Assembly: GCA_008638375.1 (NCBI GenBank)
Contig: CM018050.1
Span: forward strand, 24,850,216-24,914,215
Origin: Nyssa sinensis
Lineage: Eukaryota > Streptophyta > Magnoliopsida > Cornales > Nyssaceae
Direction: 5' to 3'
DNA length: 64,000 nt
In this document: piece after piece, positions 46,430 to 57,352 of the stretch
Numbering within the stretch: position 1 is the stretch's first letter
Layout: every line of letters starts with the position of its first letter
Translations under genes and position numbers: made by a program
Notes under the pieces: model-generated
Seen by the model: only the letters and a program-made list of their open reading frames with translations
Database searches by the model: none
Told to the model about the DNA's origin: nothing

Positions 46430-47533
46430 CCCCCTTGAGATTCCAATTAAGCCTCGACTTTTGAAGCCAAATCCACTATAATTTCGTGCTTAGCATCCAT
46501 ATTTCTCCTTTGAGTTCTTTTCTTTTAATTACTTCGGCTTCTTCAAGGATGCAGCTTTCAGCTTTGAAATCCAACTCATGCAACTCTTTCTTTGCTTTGC
46601 CCAAAAAAACTTCTATATTTCCAAAAATAGTAGCATTGCACACCTTTAAAATAGACTTCAGCATCTGAAATTTTTTTAATTGACGATAACTAGCCCAACC
46701 ATAGACTTGGGTCTCAGACCAAACTTTTTCAACCATTCCCATAACACCAGGATGTAATAACCATGCATTCAAAAATCTGATTTAGGGCCCCAATCTCTCT
46801 CATCTTCCATCAGTACAATGGGGTAGTGATCGGATAAATATCTGGCCAAACCCCAAATTTTACCTCAAATTTCTCCATCTTTTCTCCTGTAATAAAATTC
46901 TATTTAATCTACTCCATTTGCTTCCATCTAATGTGTTACGCCATGTATAATTTTTGCCCTGCAAAGGTAAATCTTCGACCTCCATGTTGCCGATGAATTC
47001 ATTAAACTTCCTCATTCCCCTATCTCTTCTTAAACATCTTTTTCTTTCACCAATACATCTTATTTCATTAAAGTCACCAGCCAAACACCATGGATCAGTA
47101 AATTTACTCTTAAGATAAAGTAAATTATCCCACAAAACCTTTCTTTCTTCCACTAAACTTGGAACATATATATTAGAAATGGTGCATTTGAAATTGGATG
47201 TAATTGAATCGATCAAAATAATAAATTGACTACTACAAAAATAATCAACCATATGAAACTAATCTTTATCCCAAACGCATAACAATCCCCCTGATTGACC
47301 CACTGAATTTCTTAATACAAAGGAAAAATTACAATTTGACCAAATTGACTGAACAAATGGCCTGGAAACCACTTATTTTTTTTTTTTATTTTTGGAAACA
47401 ATACCATTTCAATCTTCTTTTCATTCAATAATTTCTTTATCTTTCCCCTTTTCTCCACTTTCCCCAAACCCCTTACATTCCATGACATCAACTTAATCAT
47501 CATTAGAACAATAATAGTTCCTAAGATCAGCAC
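46430..47533 (-). pseudogene. LINE apurinic-type endonuclease pseudogene
   Basis: I-K-L-M-S-W-N-V-R-G-L-G near 47485 is the usual ORF2 start; the catalytic N of S-W-N is present. L-A-G-D-F-N-E-I near 47080 is the metal- and phosphate-binding block, and a D-H-Y-P-I-V block lies near 46820. The usual E-T-K block reads as a changed K-I-K near 47400. The frame is broken between the pieces. The 98-residue piece 46772-46476 is the connector between endonuclease and RT. Confidence 0.8.
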
Positions 47534-47560
47534 CCAAACTTGAACATAGAATGTCTAATT

Positions 47561-47869
47561 TAGAATAGAACTCCCTTATTGATTCGCTTGTCTCTCATCC
47601 TCTTCTTTCAATTGCACAATTTTGTTGATTATTTCATCTTTGTTACCTTCAAATTCAAGCTTTAACGCTTTACCCATCGCCCTTATAGCTTCGCTTCATT
47701 AAGTATGCTTTTTTGACTACAAATAGAAGAAAAAGAAGATGCTAACAGTGAGATCGCAGCAACCGCAGCCCTAAAAACCACTTTTCTCTGCTTGTGTAGA
47801 CACCTCATTTTGTGACATTTGATTAAGTAGTAAAAACCTATGATTATGCTAAGAAACCTACTTCAAGTA
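47561..47869 (-). other. Possible 3' end of LINE ORF1 or 5' flank
   Basis: On the minus strand a coding-like run reads L-K-L-E-F-E-G-N-K-D-E-I, highly charged, before the LINE ORF2. It could be the ORF1 end, but no knuckle is seen. Confidence 0.25.
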
Positions 47870-48125
47870 GGGACTCTTCCAAATTGAGTCCTATACCCGT
47901 TAGGACTCCTCTTGACAGAGTCCTATTCTTGTCAAAACTCTCATGTCAGAGTCCCAGTCCAAGTAAGACTCTTCCCGATAGAGTCTCACTCTCGTTAGGA
48001 CTCTCTTGTCAGAGATCATAGTCCAAGTATGACTCTTCTCAATAGAGTTCCACTCCCGGACTCTCTTGTTAAAATCCTAGTCCAAGTAGGACTCTTTCCG
48101 ATAAAGTTTCACTCTCGTTACACTT
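47870..48125. repeat. Tandem repeat of about 62 bp, roughly four units
   Basis: Units contain AGTCCAAGTA[AT]GACTCTTCYCRATAGAGTYYCACTC followed by GGACTCTCTTGT[CT]A. Starts are near 47886 (diverged), 47957, 48011 and 48077, with some shorter copies. GACTC and GAGTC words alternate, so each unit can pair with itself as a small hairpin. Confidence 0.75.
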
Positions 48126-49004
48126 CAATAAGAACATCACACTGACTAAATGTGCATTGTTATACAATGAGCGAATGTGAGAAAAAAAATGAAGACAATT
48201 AAGTAGAAAAGGGTAATTGTGAAACATGAAAGAAATTAAAGATATATACACAGCCTCCAAAACTCAGTTCAACTAAAGATAATTGAGGATCGATTTGAAT
48301 GAGTTGTCATGCCTTTTGTTAAAGTTAAAAGAAATTTAGAGGATTTCCTTAAACATAGCGTGTTCTGATCTCTTAAATAAAATCATATAGTTACATCAAA
48401 TGGCATCTTTATTGTTAAGGTGATTATGTAGCACAAAATAGGTCATTATTATCCTAAATTTATTTGAAAATCCCATTGTAGGCATATATATATATATATA
48501 TATATATTATTAGTTTTGTCTCACTTAGGAATAAGGTTTGAACTAAAACTTTTATCAAAAAATTACATTTGTATTAGTTTGAAGCATCACTAGTACCATG
48601 TTATGTCAATTAATTATCGTTCTTGAACTTATTTTGAAGGGTAGATTTTACACAAAAAAAATAAATTTTCTTACTCAATTTGATTTTTCATTTGTCCAAA
48701 CAATTTAGCTAAATGTGATCAATCTCACTTGATTTAACCATTCAAATCTACAGTATTTGATCACTTGCACAGTTCAAATTAATGCTCAATTAGATAATCT
48801 CTTTATTTTATTAGTATAGTAAGTGATCTTCGTGAAATAAAACTCTGATTTGTATTTATTATTTTGATTTCATATTAATGTAGAGTCCTCTTATGGTGTT
48901 GTATCATGGTGTAGTTTTTTAAGGAATAAATCTATAATTTTGTGTTGTTGTTGCTACCATGCTAATATGAATTTCTTCATCTTCGGATCTAATCATTACT
49001 CTAG
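48126..49004. other. Upstream region of the Myb/SANT gene
   Basis: No gene or clear transposon is seen. There is a (TA)n tract at 48485-48507. The bases just before the start codon read ATTACTCTAG/ATG, a possible splice acceptor, so a 5' leader intron is possible. No confident TATA box was chosen. Confidence 0.35.
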
Positions 49005-49953
49005 ATGGCATCTAATCTACCACCACGCATTAATTTCGAGGATGCTGAAGTATCTCCAGCTCGTTGGACTACTGAACAAGAAAACATTTTTATAGATATA
49101 ATGGAGGAGCAAATCATTTCAAATAACAAATTGACCACAACATTTGCAAGAGAAACATGGAAGAATATAAAGGTTGAGTTTTATATGAGAACTGGGATGA
49201 AATATAATATGAAGCAATTTCAGTGCAAATTCAATCAATTGAGACATCGATATAAAACTTTTACACAGTTAAAGAAGATACCAACTGGATTTGGATGGGA
49301 TCCAGTCTTAGATACTGCAACAGCTCCTGATGAAGTTTGGGAACGTTATACAAGGGTAAAATGATTAAATTTTTATGCAATTGAATAAATAAATAGTTGT
49401 TAAATGCTGTTTGAATAAAAAGAAAACTATGTAACTGTAGGCACATCCAGAAGCAAAAATGTTTCATCGAGCAGGTTGCCCCAAGTATGATAAGCTAGTG
49501 ACCATATTTGGTGTTGCAACTGGGGAAGGGGCGCACACTAATATCCAATATATCTCAGATAGCGATGACAACACTGAGGACATCATGTTCTGTCTTAACC
49601 CCCCTGTTCTTGAGGATATTGAGGAAGGAACAGAACAACCAAGAAATCGTGGTCGTTCTAGGGATTCAACTGCTAGTGGCACTCGTCGTGCAAGAAGTCG
49701 GTCCAGGGTATCAGAGATGTCGAATCCCATACGATCGTTGCCTGAGGCATCCTTTTCACAACAGTCTGTTGGTGTAGGTTTCAATTTAGGGCCCTACACA
49801 ATTGCCAAATGTATCCAGGTCCTTGAGAGCATTGAAGGAGTAGATATGCCGACATACTTGAAGGCAATTGAGAAGTTGCAAGACAAGAAATGGAGGGAGA
49901 CATTTATTGAGATGTCATATCATCGTCGAATGGGGTGGTTGGCTAGTTTGTAA
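49005..49953 (+). CDS. Myb/SANT-like DNA-binding domain protein, two exons, 287 aa
   Basis: Exon 1 (49005-49355) and exon 2 (49441-49953) join in phase 0 across an 85-bp intron with GTAAAA donor and CTGTAG acceptor. The joint reads ...E-R-Y-T-R / A-H-P-E-A-K-M-F. The amino half is a Myb/SANT-like domain (Myb_DNA-bind_3 type): A-R-W-T-T-E-Q-E, F-A-R-E-T-W-K-N-I, Q-C-K-F-N-Q-L-R-H-R-Y and D-E-V-W-E-R-Y. A linker with an acidic patch and an R-R-A-R-S-R-S-R basic run, possibly a nuclear signal, follows. The end (Y-T-I-A-K-C-I-Q-V-L-E-S-I-E-G to R-M-G-W-L-A-S-L) matches the C-terminal helix region of plant L10-interacting-Myb-like proteins. The family is related to Myb-like proteins of PIF/Harbinger transposons, so a domesticated or transposon-borne origin is possible; no transposase lies nearby. 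The frame has no stops, unlike all neighbours. Likely nuclear and DNA-binding; targets unknown. Confidence 0.85.
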
Positions 49954-50530
49954 TGCTTTTTCAGCATTATCTTTTAGGGGATGATTGAATAATTTGTAAT
50001 AATATTTGTTATGGCATATTATGTTATTAATGTCTTGTATTATGCATTGTGAGACTTACTTTTGATCGGATGATTCTCTATTTTGTCGAATTTTTTTATG
50101 TATGACATTATCTTCCTTTATCTTATTTTAGATTACATATAGTGTGACATTATTTTTTATGAGGTGCTTGCCTTTTATTTACTACTTGTGACATTTTACA
50201 TGAGGTTTATTATATAAATTTGTTAATATCATGTGGTGATTGTGCTATGCTTGTTACAACAATATTTTCTTGTTATCTAGTGAATTGATAAGTTAATAGA
50301 CAAATATTGAAAAAATATCAGATGTTGAGTATATGAACTAAAATAACATAACAAAACTCTTGCAAGATTTATTCACAACAAGTGAGTATAGAAAAGGTTC
50401 ATTTTTTTAATGACAACAGTTGATAGTTGTTCAAATAATGTAATTGCAAATCAATTTTCATACACATAAAAACCAGTATTGTGACAAGGTTGTTAAGACA
50501 GTTATACAATATCAAAAGGGGGTTGAATGT
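49954..50530. other. 3' flank of the Myb/SANT gene
   Basis: AT-rich with no open frame of note. Probable polyadenylation lies within the AATAAT-like words near 49988-50010. No inverted repeat pairing with 48126-49004 was noticed, so I could not show that the gene sits inside a transposon. Confidence 0.35.
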
Positions 50531-50531
50531 A

Positions 50532-51009
50532 ACATCCCAAACTTTGACTTTAATTTTCAATATAAAGTAAAAATATTCAATTAGAATATATCAATACGTT
50601 GATCAAATTAACTTTAACATTAATTAGATTACAAAAAGACAGGAAAATAGGACAATTTTTTAGAACACAACTTGACTAAAGAACATCACTACTGAAGTGT
50701 ACGCGTTGAATTGGAATAACATAACAATTTTTTCATAATTTTGAGATAGTTACTTTTGGACATTTATGTGCTCTCATGGTCCAATACTAGACAAGTGACG
50801 CAATAGAGAGGGATGAGATAAAGTGGAAAAATAAAATACTAAAGATAATTAATTGCAAGTTTTATTTTGCAAACACCACACATAAGTTCATTCATACCCA
50901 AAGAGAGGGATAAGCTTTATGGATATAAAATAAGTTTATAGACAATGAAAAAAACAGAGAAGGTCATAGATAGAAGGAAATCGTGTACGGGGAAGAGGAA
51001 GGGGGTAGA
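50532..51009 (+). mobile_element. Gypsy LTR fragment (TGTAACATCCC start)
   Basis: TGTAACATCCCAAACTTTGA at 50532 looks like a plant gypsy LTR start. It runs about 480 bp until the minus-strand LTR at 51010. No other part of this element is recognised. Confidence 0.4.
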
Positions 51010-52395
51010 TGTCACGCCCCAAACCCGGATACCGCGACTAAAGGGTCATTGAACCCAAACCGGCAGGTCAATCTAAGGAACCATCCTAGTTCTTTGTTAT
51101 AAATAGGCCCAAGTTCATTTCTTTCTTCACTTGGGTTAGTTTTATTTCCTTTGGTTTATATTGTTCAAGTCCCGTAATGGATTTTTTCCAATTTAGCTAC
51201 TAAGAGAGTCCTTTATAATAAATCAAATCTTAGCTTGAGTTCATTCCAACAATACTATTTAATTATAGACAAATGCCCAACATACATACATAGAAATGAG
51301 AAAAATCAGGGTACATGCACCCATTTTTCAACGAATGAAATAAATACATAAAATGAGATATAGAAGTCTCTATGGTCTTCAGTTACTCCACCCAGATCCC
51401 GTGGCTGTTATCCAACTTTCGTGCACCTGCCATTCCCATGAATAGTAGGAATGAGTCATAACAGCTCAGTAGGGTTTCCCAAAATCACACACAAGGCATG
51501 CAAGGATGCAAAAGCTAATGCAAGTCCGATGAGAAAATTTCTTAAGGTCTAAGATGCACTACAAGCATACACTTCCCAAACTTCACATATTTCCCAATCA
51601 AATTACCGCATTACAATAATGTACGAAATATAAACCGTTCATAATCTAAGAACATGAATTACAACAATTCATAAGATGTAATCCAATCCCAATCCGAAAA
51701 AAATCATCGAGTAAGTATTTAGAGCATACATATTAATTATATATATTCACTCCGCTCGTGACCCTGCACTAAGAGCAATAGGAACAACAGATATACAATT
51801 CATAATTGCAAATGTCATGCACATGTGCCAAAAAAATAGATAATACATGATTATATTTGATCACCTCAAGTACAATCCACTACACGTCTTATCACTTCTT
51901 AATATTTGGATAACCCATCCATCATAAGCTCACCTCATACTCATATCAAATCAACATTTCATACTAACAACCTATTTGGCCCCCAGTAAGCCTGAGTCCT
52001 TTACGGGCTACTAGCCCGATGGATATAAATGACCACTTGCGTAGGGCTACAGCTCGCAAGCCAATGGGAAGACACCATCTTGAACACAAGAAAAACTCTG
52101 GGTAAAACACAATCTCACGCTCAAGAGCAAACAAAAGATGTTCTATTCATTGTGCAATCTCGCATACACTCTATTTGGCACACAAAGATATCTAATCCTA
52201 TTTATATCTCATCCAAATTTCCAAACCATTTTCATAATACTCAATAAATGTCTCATTATGTCTAGACGTCATGATGCATGAATATAAAATGAACAGGGTA
52301 TTTAAATAATCGAGTGAGCTATACCAATGCATTATGAATCATAGAGATTATAATACAACATTCTAACTATCCAACAAGTTTAATCAAGTCACAAT
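51010..52395 (-). mobile_element. Gypsy LTR, partial, sibling of 38309-41237
   Basis: It begins TGTCACGCCCCAAACCCGG at 51010 (the LTR 3' end in element sense). It matches 38309-39530 through CCATTCCCATGAA[TC]AGTAGG, GTTTCCCAAAA and the CCCGATGGA...GCTCAAG block. The match stops at 52395 where another LTR begins, so the newer LTR probably inserted into it. Confidence 0.7.
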
Positions 52396-52669
52396 TGTAA
52401 TACTCTGACCCGAGTTAGCACGTAAACCGAGGTAGACCGGATCGAGTAATGTACTATCAGTTGTAACCTGAGCTGTTAAAGCTCTATATCATGATATCAT
52501 ATGGACTGAACGATTTTGGAATGTGAAAGGTGTCAATTATATAGTCAGTGCCGAGTGATACTTGAGCAACCCAGAACTGAGCCTCGTAATGCGTGCATGT
52601 ACTCTGATGCATGCATGCATACGTACACATATATGCATAGGCCACGAAATATCAGTGTATGTATACGTA

Positions 52670-52935
52670 TTTAAAAACAAGTATATACGTGTATATATGA
52701 GTATATATATATGTATAAAATATGTATAATGATGTATTTATATATATGTGTGTGTGTGTATACATAGTATGGTGTAATATATATATATATATATATACAT
52801 GTATTAAAATATAAATACAAGAAAAAAAGAAAAAGAAAAAGAAAAAAAAAAAGAGGCTGCAGAAACAGCATGCATGCAAGTGTGTGCTAGTGTGTGTGTG
52901 TTATATATATATGGTATATATATATATATATATAA
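52670..52935. repeat. (TA)n and (GT)n microsatellites with an A-rich run
   Basis: TA tracts at 52777-52796 and 52902-52935, GTGTGT tracts near 52747 and 52893, and an A-rich purine run at 52818-52852. The minus-strand open frames here are repeat translations. Confidence 0.85.
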
Positions 52936-53944
52936 GATATTTGTGCAAAGAAAATAAAAGAAAAGAAAAACAGAAAAAGAAAAGGAAAGATTAGAAAATA
53001 AGTCAACAAAGAGGGCTTGAGAAGGGGAGAAACCAAGTAGAGAGAGAAACCAAGAATGACCAACGCAATTTGTGTTTGGCTATATATATGTATTTGTGCG
53101 TAGGGAGAAAATCAGAAAAGAAAAGAGTGATTTGGAGAAACTGTGAAATATTGGGTGACTCAGAAGCTTGAAACCCAGAAAAGAGAAGGAAAGAACTGCA
53201 GCAAGAAAATTCAGAAAAATAGGTAAGAAACTGAGTTTCGGTTTTTCAATTTTAAAGTATGAGTTATAGATTGGATTGTTAGGTCTTGTAGAGCTTGAAA
53301 TATAGAAAAAGTTACAAAAAGAATCAAGCTGAATGGTTAAGAAATTGAAGAACTAGAGCTAGTTGCAAGTTTGTTGAATAATCAGGGTTTCAGAAATGTG
53401 AATGCTTTAAACCCCATTTAAACCATGAGGAACTGATCCTCAATGGTGCAAAAATAACTTAGGAAAAGAAAGGAATGGAAACTAGTGACAAAATGGGCAT
53501 GAAATGAAGAAAAACCAGTTGGCCGGAGCCACAGTTTTTCCTCATTTCGTGAAGTTTTAGTGAACCAAATGGAAAATAAATCTTGGAAATGAAACCCCCA
53601 TGAAAAACTAAAGAAAAACCCATTAAAAAGGGTTAAAAAAAAAGAAACCAGAAAAGGTCGTCGTCGCCGGAGATGGCTGACGAAACCCTACCGGAGCTCC
53701 GCCTGAAAGTCGAGAGAGACAGTGAATAAGGCTTTCTAATACGGCACCGTTTGGTGATCAAATAGGATGATACTGCGTTATTTAAGAGGGTTACTATTTT
53801 AAATTAAAATCGAATTAGGAGCGTTTGGTTCTGAAGTTAAGGAATTGAAATTGGGATTAAATTAGGGAATGGGGATACCCTATTCTAGGTTGATCACTAC
53901 CCACTATTTGACTCCAAGAAATTTAGAAAAAAATGCGCAAGGCA

Positions 53945-54030
53945 CGACCCCCATAATAGAACCCGTGACCTTCGCCACTATAGAACCGTAAACCTCACCC
54001 CCAAACCACTATGATAGGCACGCTCGTGTG
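53945..54030 (-). repeat. tRNA-like segment in LTR 1, diverged
   Basis: On the minus strand, CTATCATAGTGGTTT (A-box-like) and CACGGGTTCTATTATG (B-box-like) are spaced as in the copy at 22914. A T-run follows (A-run near 53929 on the plus strand). It lies at the same place in the LTR as the 22914 copy. Confidence 0.5.
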
Positions 54031-54049
54031 AAAAATGGTGGCTGAACAT

Positions 54050-54660
54050 GTTTGTCAACCTGCTTAGTCTCTCCTCCCGCTCATTTTTGAGTCTGGGCGG
54101 CAAAAATTCACAAGTGAGAAAGTCAGGGATGCTGTTATCCGAGCCGAGGATATATTGGACAGTAAAATCAAAAACAGAAAGGATGGCCTGCCATCGTGCA
54201 AAAATCTATTTGGATGCAATGTTTTGAACATCTTTTTCCTAAAATATGCTTAGCACTTTAACAATCAATTTTAACTGAAAATGGTTGATTAAGTAAGTCG
54301 GACTGAAACTTACTAATGCATAAAACAAGAGCTAAAATCTCTTTTTTAATAGTACTATAATTTAACTGAGTAGGATTCCAGATTCCAGAATGGAAATAGA
54401 CTATCTGTTCGGGGGAATCAGGACCTAATTATTGGCTAAGAATACCACCGTAACCAATATCGGAGGACATCTATCTGAACTGTTTTGAAAGCATATGGAG
54501 AGGGAATACCAAGGCAAGGAAGGGTCTGGACATATTTCTTAACTTGCTGAACAATCTGGGTATGAGCAGGAGTCCAAGGAGAAGGATTACTGCGAAGACG
54601 ATTGTAAAGAAGTTGACACTGGGAACGGAGATTAGGATAGAAAGCTGAAATATAATTCAA
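54050..54660 (-). pseudogene. Caulimovirid RNase H remnant
   Basis: The C-terminal end (54230-54050) shows F-A-R-W-Q-A-I-L-S-V-F-D-F and S-D-N-S-I-P-D-F-L-T, the closing block of caulimovirid RNase H, with an in-frame stop just upstream (S-K-stop). The earlier piece 54660-54436 (Y-I-S-A-F-Y-P-N-L) is the RT/RNase H connection. RNase H would remove RNA from the RNA-DNA hybrid during replication. It is non-functional here. Confidence 0.75.
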
Positions 54661-55540
54661 GGATCCTAAGAACCGCTACAACTGGGTTTTATCAAGAATT
54701 TGATCTGGGAATTTGTCGGCAAACTGGATAAACCGTTGGATAGGTTTGATTTGTCCATGGGAGATATCAAAACCTAAGAATCTAACTAAAGTTTGAAACA
54801 ACTTGAGTTTGCTAGCCGAGAGGACTAAACCATTGTGTTTGATAACATGGAGAAACAAATACAAGTGTTTCCAATGTTGATCAATGGAGTCTGAAAAGAT
54901 GAGGACATCATTAATATAGACTATGATATGGCCGGAGAAGGGATTGAAAATGTCGTTCATGACATTCTGAAATTCACTAGGTGCATTCTTGAGACCAAAG
55001 GGCATCACATTCCATTCCGTAATGACCAAAGGGTGTTGTGAATGCTGTTTTATATCTATCGGAGTCATGGATTTGGATTTTCCAGAATCCTGACTTCATA
55101 TCGAATTTGCTGAAGATTACAGCTTCATGTAAACGATTGATTAAGTCTCGCTTGTTAGGAATTGGGTACCTAATCCATTCTAAGACTTTGTTCAATGGTT
55201 TATAATTGATAACTAATCTAGGAACACCACGTTCTATTTCTGCATTCTTATTGACATAGAAAGCTGAACATGACCATAGGTGACTTGGATGGACGAATGA
55301 TTTGCTTATTAAGCAATTGGTTGATTTCTGATTGACATAATTCCATTAAGGCTTGACATATCTGGATTGGTCTAGCTTTAGTGGGGATGTTTCTTTCACT
55401 AAAATCTTTGACATAAGGAAGACGGACTACATGATGTTTCCTATGCCAAAATGCTGTGGGAAGATCAGAGCAAACTTCTGTTTTGAGTAAAGACTTAAAT
55501 TGACTGATTCTCAATTGGAAAGAAGGGTTTAGAAGCTATT
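54661..55540 (-). pseudogene. Caulimovirid reverse transcriptase remnant
   Basis: Pieces in three frames cover the palm. 55514-55248 has R-P-S-K-S-P; 55195-54977 has F-S-K-F-D-M-K-S-G-F-W-K-I (first catalytic Asp); 55068-54676 has M-P-F-G-L-K-N-A-P-S-E-F-Q and I-V-Y-I-N-D-V-L-I-F-S. The catalytic Y-I-D-D box is changed to Y-I-N-D, and the frame shifts between blocks. It is dead on both counts. Confidence 0.85.
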
Positions 55541-55599
55541 GTTCTATTTTCTTATAATGGATTTCTGCTAAGAGGAAATTAATCTGGGATTCCTTCTTA

Positions 55600-56160
55600 G
55601 AGAGAAGATTGACTGAATGTTTAATAGAATATTTCTAGGAGAGAATTGATTTCTCGTTCCTGAGGATTTCTAATAAACTTGAGCTGAACTGTTTGACCAA
55701 AGGGTCGGGTAGTTATACCTTCGCTATCGGTGGTGAATAGGTACAAGAGACACATGAAAGGATTTCCTAAGATAACCTTATCGAACATGTTCTTGACTAA
55801 GACAAATGGGGTTCTGAAACAAACTTTATCCTAGCAAACATGGGCATTGGATAGTTTGTACTGGATGTTCATCTTACTACCATTGGCAGATTTGAGACAG
55901 TTCTGTGGTTTTCTCAAAATATTTGGTAGGGATAAAACCTTTTTGGATGCAGTTTAGATCTGCGCCTGAGTCAATAAGAGCGATTACCTCAAACTCATAC
56001 TCATCACAAACTTTGATCTTAACTAGACATCGCCATTTCTGAAAATCAATCTTGGTGATTGCATTCAGAATGTCTTCATGTTCATATGGGTTTTGAATGG
56101 TTTTATCACTAGGATCTGGATTGATTGTGTTGGAAGGTCTAACTTCATCATCTGTAGGGG
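55600..56160 (-). pseudogene. Caulimovirid aspartic protease remnant
   Basis: On the minus strand near 55985-55935 the reading I-A-L-I-D-S-G-A-D-L-N-C-I-Q is the retroviral-type D-S-G protease active site followed by the caulimovirid D-L-N-C-I block. Upstream comes W-R-C-L-V-K-I-K-V. It lies between capsid knuckle and RT as expected. Downstream pieces contain stops. Confidence 0.8.
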
Positions 56161-56689
56161 AAGGAGACTAGGAATGCAAATGGGTGTCTACCTTCTGTTC
56201 TAGAGAATTCTGTCGAATTCCTAAAGTTAAGATTAACTGATTTAACCTAGAAATTTCTTTCTTGGTAAGGTTAACCTCATGTTGTAAATCTTGGATGATT
56301 ACAGGTCTGGGTGCTGAAAACCTATCGAAGATTTTATTACACTAGATGGGGGATTTAGATGGTATAGAAGATGAACTAGAATCAGTGCCTAAAGTGTTGT
56401 TAAATTTATTTAGGTACTGGGATTTGCTGTCGATGTCTTCTATCTTATTGATAATACTTAGAACGCTGATGGATTTGCAACAACTGCGAGTGCAATTATC
56501 AGGGCATCCTATCTTAACAAGTGGGCTGGCAAAGTGATATGAGGTTTCGGAATCAGAAGAGGATTGGTCTAACTGATCTATCTCATTTTCACTATGATCT
56601 GAACTATAGGATGAAGAATCAGAAGGTTCACTATCTGAGTTTCTGAGTTCTAAAATCCTAAAGATTTCTTGTTTGTTTTCTGGAGTGCC

Positions 56690-56995
56690 TTAAAGGGCAT
56701 TGATTAACTGCTTGACTTTGCAGTCGAATTTGAAATGACCTTTCTTCCCACACTTGAAACAAACATCAGTAGATGTTGCTTTGCTAGAAGTAGGTTTTGT
56801 TGGTAGAAGATTTCTTTCTACGATTGGTTTTATGATAGTCACGATGTTTGGAAGATTTACTGAATTCACCTTGGTGGTGAGACTTCTGATGTTTGTGACT
56901 ACAATGATGGGTGTGATGCCTAGAGGACTTATCCTAGGGTGGATGTCTAGATCGTCGTTTGGATGGAGCAATGGAGGGTAAGCCGTATTGGACAT
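56690..56995 (-). pseudogene. Caulimovirid capsid C-terminus with zinc knuckle
   Basis: C-F-K-C-G-K-K-G-H-F-K-F-D-C is a complete CxxCxxxxHxxxxC knuckle near the end of a 101-residue open piece, followed by basic and hydrophobic residues. The knuckle is the nucleic-acid-binding mark of pararetroviral capsids. The region between this piece and the main capsid (57352-56996) has shifts and stops. Confidence 0.85.
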
Positions 56996-57352
56996 AGAAT
57001 TTTCCTAATTCATATTTGGTTTGATTCTTGTCCCTAGAGGCTTGATTACTGATCTGCATATCAATGCACATCCGCATGCCTTCTTTGCGAACAATGCAAA
57101 TGATATCACCGTAAGTGAGACTGGGGTAGTCTATGACTCCGGTATCTTTACTGAGGAAATCCCTAATTTTATGGGAAAAAAGACGAGGGAGGCCATTAAT
57201 GAATTTTTCCTTCTAGAATGGTGAGTCACTAGTCGTTTTTGAGCATAACTCTAGAACAGAAGACTTCTTGGTACTATTCGAAATCACTGAGGGTTGGACA
57301 TTTGAGGTTGGTTAATTGATCATGGATACTAGCTGTCACATGATTAAGGGGT

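Larger units (their letters stand above)
44663..47560 (-). mobile_element. L1-type LINE, 3'-truncated, inactive
   Basis: A minus-strand non-LTR retrotransposon carries an endonuclease followed by RT, as in plant L1 elements. It runs from the start of ORF2 (about 47490) to a point inside the C-terminal region, where it stops at the TRIM. The poly(A) tail and 3' end are missing, which is unusual because LINEs normally lose their 5' end. Stops and shifts occur throughout. Confidence 0.85.
52396..54044 (+). mobile_element. Gypsy LTR 1, left part (split by a virus)
   Basis: TGTAATACTCTGACCC starts the LTR. It follows the plan of the solo LTR at 20794-24306 read on the minus strand: CA/TA-rich leader, GA-rich stretch, a GGTAAGAAACTG-type junction near 53221, a diverse middle and then an antisense tRNA-like segment. 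In the solo LTR a (TA)n follows the tRNA-like segment. Here the viral sequence starts at that point, and the (TA)n and remainder are found at 60727-62380. Together the parts make an LTR of about 3.3 kb. Confidence 0.7.

Noticed and set aside
45420..46668. Plus-strand open frames at 45420 and 46486
   Set aside because: Antisense shadows of the LINE reverse transcriptase and linker.
49464..49784. Minus-strand and second plus-strand frames across the Myb/SANT exon 2
   Set aside because: Shadows of the coding frame; no domain of their own.
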